Positions 17,408-26,955 of a DNA stretch of 64,000 bases are shown here, piece by piece. The translations under genes were made by a program, and so were the position numbers. Source of the stretch: Halarcobacter sp. (lineage in GTDB: Bacteria; Campylobacterota; Campylobacteria; Campylobacterales; Arcobacteraceae); the NCBI GenBank assembly GCA_030145305.1, contig JAQYVX010000003.1:248001-312000 (forward strand). The letters run 5' to 3'. Under the pieces are notes generated by a model. That model made no database searches and was not told the origin of the DNA. It saw only the letters and a program-made list of their open reading frames with translations. Positions within the stretch are counted from its first letter, which is position 1. The number at the start of each line of letters is the position of its first letter.

Positions 17408-18736
17408 GTGAAATATTATTTGTTAAAAGAGGTAGTATCCTACCTTCAAGAAAATGCCCAAAATATAAACCTTGCGAAGAGAATTGATAACAATATTATT
17501 ATAATAGAATTTAATAATAAAAATAACTTATACTTTGATATGGCAAAAGGCAATAGCCTTATTTATAAACGAAAAAATACAATAAAAGCTAAAAAAGATT
17601 TTAATGCTCCTTTTGATGTTGTCTTGCAAAAAAGATTTAATAATTCAAAAATAGAAGAAGTTGAACTATATAATGATGATAAAATCATCAATATAAAAGT
17701 GAATTCTTCCTCTTCATACAAAAAGCTTACAACAATACTACAGCTTGAATTTACAGGAAAACATACAAATATTATCATCTTAGATGAGAATAGAGTAATC
17801 TTAGAAGCGTTAAGGCATATAGATGAGTTCTCATCAAGTAGAGTTGTAAAAGTTGGCATAAAGCTCGATGAAGTACCAAAACAAAGTTTTATACCTAAAA
17901 TAGAAGAAGTTGAAGATATTGATGCTTATTTATATAAAGTTTATGAAGATATTGAAGCAAGAGATATTGAAAACTATAAAAAACAAAAAATCACACAAGT
18001 TAGTAAAAAGCTTAGAAAGCTAGAAAAAACTATTGCTTCTTTGCCCAAAAAAGAGGAGTTGGAGTTTGAATCAAACGAACTTTATGAAAAGGCAAATCTT
18101 ATATTGAGTAATCTTCATTCTCTAAAACCATATCAAAAATCCTTTAAAAGTATAAATTATACGGGAGAAGAAATTGAAGTAGAATTAGATACTAGAATGG
18201 CAGCTTCTACATATTCAAATGATTTATTTAAAAAAGCTAAAAAAGCAAAACATAAAGCCCAAAATATCAAAATTGAAAAAAATAATTTAGAAGAAAAAGT
18301 TGAATTCTTAAAAAGAATGCTTTCAAATTTAGAAAACTCTAATTCAATAGATGAAATGGAATTTTTATATCCTAAAAAACAAAAAAATCAAACAAAAACA
18401 AAAAAATCTCAAATGTATGAAAGTTTCTTTTTTGAAGGTTATAAAATTATGCTTGGATCTAGTGAAAGAGAAAATATATATTTATTGCAAAATTCAAAAG
18501 CAAGTGATTTTTGGTTTCATTTAAAAGATAGACCATCTTCTCATGTAATTGTCCAAAATAGTAAAAAAACAATTCCTGATTCTGTGATTAGTAAAGCTGC
18601 AAAAATTTGTGCTCAGTTTTCAAGTGATTTTGGAGGAACATATGATGTTGATTATACACAAAGAAGAAATGTAAAAATTCAAAATGGCGCAAATGTACTT
18701 TACAATCCGTATACAACAATAAGTGTAAAAGTTTAA
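17408..18736 (+). CDS. rqcH: NFACT-family protein, RqcH-like
   Basis: A 442-residue protein with an N-terminal NFACT-N-like domain (VVLQKRF, TGKHTNIIILDE segments), central coiled-coil helices (about 190-320) and a C-terminal NFACT-R domain with the conserved DFWFHLKDRPSSHV segment. Family members bind stalled large ribosomal subunits and add C-terminal alanine tails for quality control; older annotations say fibronectin-binding protein. It is shorter than Bacillus RqcH (about 570). The start is GTG. It stands alone, divergent from the small exported protein gene. Confidence 0.8.
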   Translation: MKYYLLKEVVSYLQENAQNINLAKRIDNNIIIIEFNNKNNLYFDMAKGNSLIYKRKNTIKAKKDFNAPFDVVLQKRFNNSKIEEVELYNDDKIINIKVNSSSSYKKLTTILQLEFTGKHTNIIILDENRVILEALRHIDEFSSSRVVKVGIKLDEVPKQSFIPKIEEVEDIDAYLYKVYEDIEARDIENYKKQKITQVSKKLRKLEKTIASLPKKEELEFESNELYEKANLILSNLHSLKPYQKSFKSINYTGEEIEVELDTRMAASTYSNDLFKKAKKAKHKAQNIKIEKNNLEEKVEFLKRMLSNLENSNSIDEMEFLYPKKQKNQTKTKKSQMYESFFFEGYKIMLGSSERENIYLLQNSKASDFWFHLKDRPSSHVIVQNSKKTIPDSVISKAAKICAQFSSDFGGTYDVDYTQRRNVKIQNGANVLYNPYTTISVKV

Positions 18737-18808
18737 AATAAAAATTTAATTTAAATTATTATAATTTAGTTTTTGCTATTATAAAGTAATTTAATTTCTG
18801 GAGGATAT

Positions 18809-19204
18809 ATGAAAAAATTTGTTAAATATGGTGTAATTGCCTTATTAAGTTTATTAGTCTTAACTGGTTGTAGAACTGCAGCAGTTTATAATGTTAATAA
18901 AAGTCCAATTGTAGGTAAAACATCAAGCTCTAAAGTATACAATGCTATTAAAAATGCAGGTCTTAGTAAAGGGTGGATTATTACTCAAGTTAAACCAGGT
19001 TTAGCAATGGGAACAATAAACATTAGAAGACATAGAGCAGTAGTTGAGATTCCTTACAATAGTAAATCTTTTTCTATTAATTACAAAAATAGTATGAATT
19101 TAAATTATGATGGAAGCAAAAACATTATTCATAATAACTATAATGGTTGGGTTCAAAACTTAGAAAATGCCATAAATCTTGAGTTATCAAGATATAGTAA
19201 GTAG
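18809..19204 (+). CDS. Lipoprotein of unknown function
   Basis: A 131-residue protein whose N-terminus has a lipobox (LLVLTGC, Cys21). The rest is a small basic domain with two beta-rich stretches (MGTINIRRHRAVVEIPY and SFSINYKNS). GGAGGA precedes the ATG. It lies 12 bases before the pigment cluster gene at 19217 and could be its first co-transcribed gene, but similar lipoproteins occur in unrelated contexts in this group, so its link to the pigment is uncertain. Confidence 0.7.
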   Translation: MKKFVKYGVIALLSLLVLTGCRTAAVYNVNKSPIVGKTSSSKVYNAIKNAGLSKGWIITQVKPGLAMGTINIRRHRAVVEIPYNSKSFSINYKNSMNLNYDGSKNIIHNNYNGWVQNLENAINLELSRYSK

Positions 19205-19216
19205 AATATTCATTAA

Positions 19217-20164
19217 TTGAAAAAAATACTTATTGTTAGTTACTCTCAAACAGGTCAGCTTAATGAAGTTCTTACTTCGTTAAGTTCTCCTTTCAAGTGT
19301 GATGAAATTGAAATAAATCACAAGATAATTAAACCAAAAAAACCATATCCTTTTCCTTGGAATTTTTTTGAGTTTATGGATTGTTTTCCTGAGTCTGTAT
19401 ATTTAGACCCATGTGAAATTGAAGAAATTGAAGATTCTAATGATTATGATTTAGTAATTATTTTTTATCAAGTTTGGTTTCTATCTCCTTCTTTACCAAT
19501 AACAGCCTTCTTAAAATCAAAGTTTGCAAAAGAAAAATTAAGAAATAAACCAGTTATAACTGTAATTGCTTGTAGAAATATGTGGGTAATGGCACAAGAA
19601 AAAATGAAAAGTTTATTAAAAAATATTGATGCAAAACTTATTGATAATATAGTTTTAGTAGATCAAGGAAGTTCTATTACTACTTTTATTACAACCCCTA
19701 GATGGATGTTAACAGGAAAAAGAAATGCTTTTTGGAAAATTTTCCCCAAAGCAGGAGTTAGTAAAGAAGATATAAAAAATACTTCAAGATTTGGTTTTGC
19801 AATTAAAGAGGCTTTGGAAAATAATTTAGAAAAAGAAAAAGTAAGTATTTGTTCTGGCTTGAAAGCTGTTTCTGTGGATGAAAAACTTATTAAAAGTGAA
19901 CAAATAGGAACAAAAAGTTTTATGATTTGGGGAAAACTTATTAGAAAAGTCGGTAAAATAGGGGATAAAAAAAGAAAACCTTTTATTGCTTTATATACAG
20001 TTTTTTTGATTTTGATGATTATAACTGTAGTTCCAATTAATATGATAGTTCAAACTATTATTAGAAAAGTGAATAAAGAAAAGATATTAAAACAAAAATC
20101 ATTTTATGAAATGCCCTCAGGTAGTGATGATTTTAGGATGAAGGATTTTAGTAAGTATGAATAA
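19217..20164 (+). CDS. darA: Dialkylresorcinol condensing enzyme DarA-like
   Basis: A 315-residue protein with a flavodoxin-like start (KKILIVSYSQTGQLNEVL) and a C-terminal hydrophobic stretch (about 257-280). The overall pattern matches DarA, the cyclase/aromatase that condenses two fatty-acid-derived chains into a 2,5-dialkyl-1,3-cyclohexanedione or resorcinol. The darB ketosynthase follows with an 8-base overlap, the same pairing as in flexirubin and dialkylresorcinol clusters. The start is TTG with a poor ribosome-binding site, so translation may depend on the lipoprotein gene upstream. Confidence 0.75.
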   Translation: MKKILIVSYSQTGQLNEVLTSLSSPFKCDEIEINHKIIKPKKPYPFPWNFFEFMDCFPESVYLDPCEIEEIEDSNDYDLVIIFYQVWFLSPSLPITAFLKSKFAKEKLRNKPVITVIACRNMWVMAQEKMKSLLKNIDAKLIDNIVLVDQGSSITTFITTPRWMLTGKRNAFWKIFPKAGVSKEDIKNTSRFGFAIKEALENNLEKEKVSICSGLKAVSVDEKLIKSEQIGTKSFMIWGKLIRKVGKIGDKKRKPFIALYTVFLILMIITVVPINMIVQTIIRKVNKEKILKQKSFYEMPSGSDDFRMKDFSKYE

Positions 20165-21296
20165 TGTGTATATAAATAATATTCAAAAATATATGCCAAA
20201 TGAGCCAGTCTTTAACGATGAAATTGAGGATTATTTGGGATTTATTGGTGGAAAGAAATCAAAAGCAAGAAAAATTGTTCTTAGAAGTAATGGAATAAAA
20301 AGAAGATTTTATGTTTTGGAAAAAGGAACACAAAAAGCGCTCTATTCAAATGCCCAATTAACTGCAAATGCAATTAGAAAATTAGAAAATGAAAATTTTA
20401 AATTAGACGAATTAGAGTGTTTATCTTGTGGGACAACATCTCCTGACCAGCTTATGCCAAATCATGCTTTAATGGTTCATGGCGAATTAAAACTAGATGA
20501 AATTGAAGTTTTAAGTGCTTCTGGAATTTGTTTAAGTGGCGTAAATGCTTTAAAATATGTCTATTATGCAATAAAATGTGATGAAATAAAATCAGGTGTT
20601 TCAACTGGTTCTGAAACGGCTTCGATGATTTTATGTGCTAAGAACTTTGAAGAAGAATCTAAAAACCTAGAAGCCTTGGAACAAAATCCTCAAATAGCTT
20701 TTGAAAAAGATTTTTTAAGATGGATGTTATCTGATGGTGCAGGAGCAATGCTTTTACAAAACAAAGCAAATGAAGATAAAATTTCTCTAAAGATTGACTG
20801 GATTGATACTTTATCATATGCAGGAGAAATGCCTGTTTGTATGTATAGTGGAGGGGAAGTATTAAATAATTCTTTTTCTAGCTGGAGAAACTATTCACAA
20901 GATGAAGTACAAAAAAAATCACTTTTAAGTATAGCGCAAGATGTTAAATTATTAAATGAAAATATTGTTGAGTATACAGTAGTAAAACCACTTAGAAAAA
21001 TTCTTAAAAAAAGAGATATAACTGTAGATAGTATTGATTATTTCTTGCCTCATTACTCTTCTGAGTTTTTTAAAGATAAATTATATGCTGGACTAAAAGA
21101 AGTTGGATTTGAAATTCCTTATGAAAAATGGTTTACAAACTTAACGCAATTTGGAAATACAGGTTCTGCCTCTATATATATAATTTTAGAAGAGTTATTT
21201 AATTCTGGAAAATTAAAAAAAGGTGAAAAACTACTTTGTTATGTTCCTGAAAGTGGTAGATTTTCGACAGCCTTTATGTTATTAGAGGTTGTTTAG
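20157..21296 (+). CDS. darB: Ketosynthase III-like DarB
   Basis: A 379-residue FabH-type ketosynthase. The nucleophile is Cys125 (SASGICLSG); the catalytic His lies in FLPHYSSEF and the Asn in FGNTGSASIY, so the Cys-His-Asn triad is complete. In dialkylresorcinol formation DarB joins a beta-keto acyl thioester with an alpha,beta-unsaturated one before cyclisation by DarA. Its start lies inside darA. It is the first dedicated sign that the cluster makes a resorcinol tail for a flexirubin-like ester. Confidence 0.78.
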   Translation: MNNVYINNIQKYMPNEPVFNDEIEDYLGFIGGKKSKARKIVLRSNGIKRRFYVLEKGTQKALYSNAQLTANAIRKLENENFKLDELECLSCGTTSPDQLMPNHALMVHGELKLDEIEVLSASGICLSGVNALKYVYYAIKCDEIKSGVSTGSETASMILCAKNFEEESKNLEALEQNPQIAFEKDFLRWMLSDGAGAMLLQNKANEDKISLKIDWIDTLSYAGEMPVCMYSGGEVLNNSFSSWRNYSQDEVQKKSLLSIAQDVKLLNENIVEYTVVKPLRKILKKRDITVDSIDYFLPHYSSEFFKDKLYAGLKEVGFEIPYEKWFTNLTQFGNTGSASIYIILEELFNSGKLKKGEKLLCYVPESGRFSTAFMLLEVV

Positions 21297-21697
21297 TGGA
21301 AGAAATAAAAGTTCCAAAAGAAGATAATACAACTTTAAATGGAATGCAAAAAGTTATGTATACAACGGACTCTTCAGGGGATTTTGTAAGAGAAAATTAT
21401 GGAAGCAATATTGAAGAGTTTGCTACACAAACAGCAGTTGATGAGTATGAACTTTTAAAAGAAGAGGCTCTTCTTAATATCTCAAAAGGTATATCTTCTC
21501 CAATTTGTTTTTATATGTATGAAAATAGAATGGATTTGCCAACATTATCAAGTATGGTTGATATGTTTTCGTTTAGAGTAAAAAGACATTTACAGATGAA
21601 ACACTTTAAAAAACTAAATGAAAAGATACTTAGTAAATATGCTTTGGTTTTTAATATTAGTATTGAAGAGTTAAGGGATTTTACAAGTGGAAAATAA
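21296..21697 (+). CDS. Pigment-cluster protein of unknown function, 133 residues
   Basis: A soluble, acidic-then-basic protein without recognisable motif. The start is GTG, overlapping the darB stop by one base, and its end overlaps the next gene by 11 bases, so it is firmly in the darA-darB operon. The N-terminal part (EDNTTLNGMQKVMYTTDSSG) looks flexible and the C-terminal half (VDMFSFRVKRHLQMKHFKKL) is helical and basic. A small partner of the resorcinol enzymes is possible. Confidence 0.65.
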   Translation: MEEIKVPKEDNTTLNGMQKVMYTTDSSGDFVRENYGSNIEEFATQTAVDEYELLKEEALLNISKGISSPICFYMYENRMDLPTLSSMVDMFSFRVKRHLQMKHFKKLNEKILSKYALVFNISIEELRDFTSGK

Positions 21698-22676
21698 TTT
21701 TAAACACTCTCAATTTGCTCACTGTGAAAGTGGTGTAATTTCAACTCTTATCTCATCTTATGGTTTAAAATTATCAGAACCCATGGCTTTTGGAATTACT
21801 AGTACTTTATCTTTTGTATTTATTCCTTTAGTAAAAATAAATGGTTTGCCTTTAATCGCATATCGGGATTTGCCAAAAAATATAGTGAAAAAAATATCTA
21901 AAGTTTTAGGTATAAAAATGAATAAAAAAACTTATTCAAATAAAGAAGAAGCAAATAAAGAGCTAACATCTTTAGTAAATGATGGCAAGTTAGTAGGTTT
22001 ACAAACTTCTGTATTTTATCTTCCTTATTTTCCAAAAGATATGAGATTTCATTTTAATGCTCACAATTTATTGGTATATGGAAAAGAGAATAGTGATTAT
22101 CTAATTTCAGATCCAGTATTTGAAGAAGAAGTTAAGTGTAATGAAAATGAATTAAATAAAGCAAGATTTGCAAAAGGTGCTTTTGCTCCAAAAGGTTTTA
22201 TTTATTATCCAAATGAAATTCCAAAAAATATTGATTTTACTTCTATTATAAAAAAAGCTATTAAGAAAAATGCAAAATCAATGCTTACTCCTTTTCCTTT
22301 TGCAGGAGTTAAAGGCATGAATAAATTAGCAAAAAAGATTTCTACATTAAAACGTGAAAACAACGATAGATACTTAAAAAACTATTTAACTCATATTGTA
22401 CGAATGCAAGAAGAAATTGGAACAGGTGGTGGAGGTTTTAGATTTTTATATGCAGCTTTTTTAACAGAGTCAAAAAAATATAATCTTGATGAGAGAATTT
22501 TAGATGAGGCTGCATCTTTGTTGATTAAATCAGGAAATACTTTAAGAGAGTTTGCTTTATATTGTGTTGAAGCTAGTAAAAATTTAGATAAATTTGATGC
22601 TAATAAAATTGCAAAGAAATTACAAGAGGCTGCTTTATATGAGAAAGAAGCTTTTTCTTTATTAAAAAAAATATAA
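21687..22676 (+). CDS. BtrH N-terminal-domain protein
   Basis: A 329-residue protein with the start FKHSQFAHCESGVISTLISSYG, typical of the BtrH N-terminal domain. The His-x-x-Cys-Glu segment and later HFNAHNLLVYG and LISDPVF resemble a cysteine-peptidase-like fold. In butirosin biosynthesis BtrH transfers an acyl chain from a carrier protein to the aminoglycoside. Here it could move the resorcinol or polyene acyl group from an ACP. The C-terminal half is helical. GTG start inside the preceding gene; it ends 3 bases before a convergent gene. Confidence 0.65.
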   Translation: MENNFKHSQFAHCESGVISTLISSYGLKLSEPMAFGITSTLSFVFIPLVKINGLPLIAYRDLPKNIVKKISKVLGIKMNKKTYSNKEEANKELTSLVNDGKLVGLQTSVFYLPYFPKDMRFHFNAHNLLVYGKENSDYLISDPVFEEEVKCNENELNKARFAKGAFAPKGFIYYPNEIPKNIDFTSIIKKAIKKNAKSMLTPFPFAGVKGMNKLAKKISTLKRENNDRYLKNYLTHIVRMQEEIGTGGGGFRFLYAAFLTESKKYNLDERILDEAASLLIKSGNTLREFALYCVEASKNLDKFDANKIAKKLQEAALYEKEAFSLLKKI

Positions 22677-22679
22677 AGA

Positions 22680-23513
22680 TTATTTAGTAAACTTTACTAA
22701 ATAACCTTTGTTATTTATATCCATTGCTAAATATATAAAACTCTTTTTATCACTATTTAACATAGAGATTATATTTACACTTCCGTGAACATTATCATGT
22801 GAAAAAACTAAATCTTTATTTATCTGCAAGTCATTTATTTGTTTTGTAGCATATTGGTTTAATATGGCTAATTCAAAGCTTGTATTTTTAAGTAATTCAT
22901 TTAGTTCATTAATATTTGTAAAAGCTGAAAATGTTTCTATTTTTGCAAGTGAATCATCTTTTTGTTTATTTATATAAATCCAAGCGCTGAGGTCTTTTGA
23001 TGGTTTTTTTTCTACATTAGATATATATTTATTAAAGTTGTTTATCTCATCAAGAGATTCATCTACATTTCCAATTAGAGCGTCTTTTACTTCATCTATT
23101 TCTAAATCAAATAGAGCAAGTTCTAAGGCTTTTTCAAAGGATAAATCATGTGAAGTTAGTACCATATTTTTACCCTTAGATTCTAAGGCTTGAGATACAT
23201 AAAAACTTACATTATTGCTATTAATATTTAAAAAATCAAAGGGCATTACAATACTATCTTGGCTTACTTGCTCTAAGACATTTTTAACGCTAGTTATTGA
23301 ACCATATTCACTAGCAAGATAAATTCCCATATTATCGCTATAAGTTTTTTCTTTCATACATTTTAAAGCACCTAAGACTGCTAAAATATTAAACTTACTA
23401 GATCTTCTTAAATTTATTTTCGAAATCTCTTTTAATAAAGATTTATAGACTTTAATATTTTCATTTGTATTTTGCTTTTCATTGCTAATTGAGTACGTGT
23501 GATGAATATACAT
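22680..23513 (-). CDS. Cysteine-less ketosynthase-like partner (chain-length-factor type)
   Basis: A 277-residue thiolase-fold protein that aligns by position with a ketosynthase N-terminal half. Where a catalytic Cys is expected the sequence reads MVLTSHDLSFEKALELA, so it cannot act as a ketosynthase. Such proteins pair with an active ketosynthase and set chain length in aryl polyene and type II polyketide systems (compare ApeC). The active partner is encoded 1 base upstream at 23515-24669. It is the last gene of the long minus-strand operon. Confidence 0.65.
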   Translation of the reverse strand: MYIHHTYSISNEKQNTNENIKVYKSLLKEISKINLRRSSKFNILAVLGALKCMKEKTYSDNMGIYLASEYGSITSVKNVLEQVSQDSIVMPFDFLNINSNNVSFYVSQALESKGKNMVLTSHDLSFEKALELALFDLEIDEVKDALIGNVDESLDEINNFNKYISNVEKKPSKDLSAWIYINKQKDDSLAKIETFSAFTNINELNELLKNTSFELAILNQYATKQINDLQINKDLVFSHDNVHGSVNIISMLNSDKKSFIYLAMDINNKGYLVKFTK

Positions 23514-23514
23514 A

Positions 23515-24669
23515 TTAACTCTTATTGCTTAAGATTATTGAACTATTATTTCCACCAAAAGCCACAAAATTGAATAAGATAGTTGAACTATGATTTATTT
23601 TTTTATGCTTTTCTAGGGGAAGAAATTTTAATTCCTGTTCAGATTTTAAAAATCCTAAGGTTGCAGGTAAAAATCCTTTGTCTATACAATAAAGTAAAAA
23701 AACAATTTCATTAGTACCACAAGCACCTAAGGTATGACCTAAGTATGGCTTTAAAGCTGTAACATCAGTACTTGTTTTGTATTTATCAAATAATAAATTT
23801 ATTGCTTTAGCTTCAGATGAGTTATTATTTTCACTTCCTGTTGCATGGGCTTTTATTAAATCAATATCATCTAAGGTAAACTTGGCGTTTTTAATTGAAT
23901 TATGCATACAATTAAAAATTGCTTCTCCTGTAGGATTACTAGTTGTTTCAGAATAATTATCACAAACATTTGAAGAAGAAACATATCTAAAATCTGTATC
24001 TTTATTTTTCTTTGAATCCAAAATAACAGCAGAGCAAGCTTCTCCTAATATTATTCCATCACTTTTTTCATCAAAAGGTCTATAGACTCTGTTTTGAGAT
24101 AAAAGCATAAGTGAAGAAAAACCATCAAAGGTACTTTTATTAAATAATTCAACACCAATTACAATTGCTTTTTTTATTTTATTATTCTGTATTAATTTTG
24201 ATGCGTATGCTAAGGCATTTGTACTTGATGTACAAGCAGTTGAAAAGATAGTAGCTTTGTATTTACTTTGTAAATATTCTTCAATAAAAGTGCCAATATA
24301 TCCATATCCAATATGAGACAATTCATCTAAATGCTTTTTTTCATAAAACTCTTTATTTGTTTGTTCATCAATTGAAATTCCCATTGAGGTTGAGCCAATA
24401 AATATATGCAAATCTTTTTTATCTTCAGTAGAAAGTTTGGCATCTTTAACTGCTTCATCTAGTATATTTCTTAGAATTCCAAAGAATTTATCTTTTTGAC
24501 AATCATAACTTTCTGGAATTGAGTAAAAAGCTTTTTCTTTGAATTTATCTTCTAAGAATGATAAGTAATTATCTTGATTTAGTTTATTGATTTCTTTGGT
24601 AATAGTGTCTTTATTCTTACCTAAAGTACAAGATAAAGCTTTTCCTATTATGTAAGCTTGTTTTTTCAA
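23515..24669 (-). CDS. Beta-ketoacyl-ACP synthase II type, pair 1
   Basis: A 384-residue elongating ketosynthase. The triad is Cys146 (STACTSSTN), His275 (KAHATGSE) and His312 (YLGHTLGACG), complete. It probably extends the polyene chain with malonyl-ACP, together with the cysteine-less partner downstream. It is flanked by an ACP gene 2 bases upstream, giving an ACP-KS-CLF set that is mirrored at 35550-37540. Confidence 0.88.
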   Translation of the reverse strand: MKKQAYIIGKALSCTLGKNKDTITKEINKLNQDNYLSFLEDKFKEKAFYSIPESYDCQKDKFFGILRNILDEAVKDAKLSTEDKKDLHIFIGSTSMGISIDEQTNKEFYEKKHLDELSHIGYGYIGTFIEEYLQSKYKATIFSTACTSSTNALAYASKLIQNNKIKKAIVIGVELFNKSTFDGFSSLMLLSQNRVYRPFDEKSDGIILGEACSAVILDSKKNKDTDFRYVSSSNVCDNYSETTSNPTGEAIFNCMHNSIKNAKFTLDDIDLIKAHATGSENNNSSEAKAINLLFDKYKTSTDVTALKPYLGHTLGACGTNEIVFLLYCIDKGFLPATLGFLKSEQELKFLPLEKHKKINHSSTILFNFVAFGGNNSSIILSNKS

Positions 24670-24671
24670 AA

Positions 24672-24938
24672 TTATTCGGGCTTAATATAGTCAGCTAAAG
24701 TATTAATTGAAACCATAATTTTTCTAAGTTTTTTACTGTCATTTGCTTCAATTCCATACTCTTTTTGTAAGGCCATTGAAATTTGTAAAGCATCCATAGA
24801 GTCTAGTTCTAAAGCACACTCTTCACTAAATAAAATATCATCATCATTAATCTCTGATGCTTCTATATCTTTATCACACTCTTCAATTATGAGCTCTTTT
24901 AGTTCTTTTTTGAACTTATCATCTTTTGAACCAATCAT
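24672..24938 (-). CDS. Acyl carrier protein 1 of the pigment cluster
   Basis: An 88-residue acidic protein with the phosphopantetheine site ELDSMDALQ (Ser47). It differs clearly from a housekeeping ACP (long charged N-terminus, LDSMDA in place of ADSLD), as expected of a dedicated carrier. It overlaps the ABC permease gene by 4 bases and precedes the ketosynthase. Confidence 0.88.
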   Translation of the reverse strand: MIGSKDDKFKKELKELIIEECDKDIEASEINDDDILFSEECALELDSMDALQISMALQKEYGIEANDSKKLRKIMVSINTLADYIKPE

Positions 24939-26095
24939 TTGCTACCTTTTTTAATTAATAATATATACGAAATGATAAAACAGATTATAGCAAAAAGAGT
25001 TAATTTTAAAATATACTCTTTTATATCTACAAAGGTTCCACCTTTTACAAAAACTTCTAAAAAACTATCTAATGCCCAAGACATAGGAGATAATTCTGAT
25101 AATTCTTGCATACTTTGAGGCATTATGAATTTTGGCACCATAATTCCTCCTAAGGCTGCAAGAATAATATTTGATATTCCACCAATAGTTGTGGCATCTT
25201 CACTTTTATTTGCAATATTTGCAATAACTAAAGCAAAAGATATTGCACTTAATGAAACAACTGAGGATAATAAAAATATAAGAAAAATATTTCCTTTTAT
25301 TTGTAAACTGTCTGCTCCTAAAATAGGCATAAGATAAATACCAATTAAAATCATAAATAGAACTTGAAATAAGTTGATTACATAATAAGGAACAATTTTT
25401 CCAAAAAGTATAGGCAACATAGATACATTAATACTTTTTATTCTATTTAATGTGCCAAAATTTTTTTCATTTATAAAAGTATTTGATATTGGAATCAAAA
25501 TAAAAAACATAGAAAATATAAGCCATGCAGGCACACTTTGTTGAACTGAAGTTATATTAAAACTATTTTCTTTTGAAACATAGTGATGTTTTATGCTTTT
25601 ATTAAAATCCTTTGTTTCTTGCGTATTTACATCAAGTTGAATAAGAAGATTTTTTATTAGTTGCTTACTAATATTTGAACTAATTTGGCTTTTTAGAAGA
25701 TTAATATTTTGAATAGACATATCAGCTGTAGAAAAAACATCTACATTTATATCTTTATTATTTTGAATATCTTTTAGATATGAAGCTGGAATTTTGATTA
25801 AAAAATCATAGTTTTTTGAATATAAAATAGTTTTATCATCTGAACTTTTTTGAGAATAGCTAATATTAAAAAAGTTATTGTTTTGAAGTTTTTTTAATAA
25901 ATCTTCAATATCTTTTGATTTGTTTTCTGATCTTAATAGAACCTCAAATTTTACATCAATACTATTTGAATAGGTATTTTTTAAAGCCAAAGACATAATG
26001 ATAATAAAAACACTAGGCATTACAAATAAAACAAGTAAGGCATGTATATTTCTAAAGATTAGTAAAAACTCTTTTTTTAATATATATTTAAACAT
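24935..26095 (-). CDS. ABC-2 type exporter permease
   Basis: A 386-residue protein with one N-terminal helix (about 20-40), a large extracytoplasmic domain (about 45-180) and five or six C-terminal helices from about 188 on: the layout of ABC-2 permeases such as YhhJ or NatB. It overlaps the ATPase gene by one base and the ACP gene by four. With the ATPase it probably exports a product or intermediate of the pigment pathway. Confidence 0.82.
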   Translation of the reverse strand: MFKYILKKEFLLIFRNIHALLVLFVMPSVFIIIMSLALKNTYSNSIDVKFEVLLRSENKSKDIEDLLKKLQNNNFFNISYSQKSSDDKTILYSKNYDFLIKIPASYLKDIQNNKDINVDVFSTADMSIQNINLLKSQISSNISKQLIKNLLIQLDVNTQETKDFNKSIKHHYVSKENSFNITSVQQSVPAWLIFSMFFILIPISNTFINEKNFGTLNRIKSINVSMLPILFGKIVPYYVINLFQVLFMILIGIYLMPILGADSLQIKGNIFLIFLLSSVVSLSAISFALVIANIANKSEDATTIGGISNIILAALGGIMVPKFIMPQSMQELSELSPMSWALDSFLEVFVKGGTFVDIKEYILKLTLFAIICFIISYILLIKKGSK

Positions 26096-26955
26096 TAGTC
26101 TCTTAAATCCTGTTTTGTGATTTTTAAAAACATCTCTTCTAAACTTTTATTTCCATAGTTGATTTTTTTTATTTTTTTATTTTCTTGTTTTATTTTTTCA
26201 AAAGTGTTTAATAGTTCTTCATAGCCATTTTGTGTATTTATTTTTATCTCTTCATTTTCACAATATATTGTAACTAGGGCATTTTCATTTATTAGATTTT
26301 CTTTTGAGTCTTTTTTAATTATATAAGCCTTATCTAAAATAGCAATTTCATCACATAAATACTCAATTTCATCCATATAATGTGAAGTATAAATAATAGT
26401 TGTTTTTTTATCTTTATTTATATTTTTTATAATATCTAAAATGTATTTTCTAGATTGGGGATCTATTCCAACTGTTGGTTCATCTAAATATAAAATCTTT
26501 GGATTATTTAATAATCCAATTGCAATATTTAACCTTCTTTTTAATCCACCTGAAAAAGTTTTTGCTTGTTTATTTCTATATTTTTCAAGTGCTGTCATTT
26601 CTATTGATGAGTTTATTGCATCTTTCATTGAAGAGCTTTTTATTTTGTATAAAGCAGCAAAAAATTCTAAGTTTTCATAGGCTGTTAAATCTGGATAAAA
26701 AGCATAAGATTGAGGAACATAGCTACTTATACTTTGAATATAGTTTTTATTTTTTTCATAAGTTTTCCCAAAAACTTCTATTTGCCCAGAGTCTTTTTTT
26801 TCTAGATAGTTTAAAATTGAGATTAATGTAGTTTTCCCTGCACCATTAGGTCCTAATAAACCAAATATTTCACCTTCTTTTATTTCTAAATTTAAGTTTT
26901 CTAATACTTTTGAGTTATCATAACTTTTGTTTAGTGCTTTTATTTTAATTGCCAT
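26095..26955 (-). CDS. ABC transporter ATP-binding protein
   Basis: A 286-residue ATPase. Walker A is GPNGAGKTT (about 36-44), the signature is FSGGLKRRLNIA (variant of LSGGQ) and Walker B is ILYLDEPTVG. It is the partner of the ABC-2 permease directly downstream. Its last codon overlaps the permease start and its first codon overlaps the ligase stop, so expression is tightly coupled with the biosynthetic genes. Confidence 0.88.
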   Translation of the reverse strand: MAIKIKALNKSYDNSKVLENLNLEIKEGEIFGLLGPNGAGKTTLISILNYLEKKDSGQIEVFGKTYEKNKNYIQSISSYVPQSYAFYPDLTAYENLEFFAALYKIKSSSMKDAINSSIEMTALEKYRNKQAKTFSGGLKRRLNIAIGLLNNPKILYLDEPTVGIDPQSRKYILDIIKNINKDKKTTIIYTSHYMDEIEYLCDEIAILDKAYIIKKDSKENLINENALVTIYCENEEIKINTQNGYEELLNTFEKIKQENKKIKKINYGNKSLEEMFLKITKQDLRD

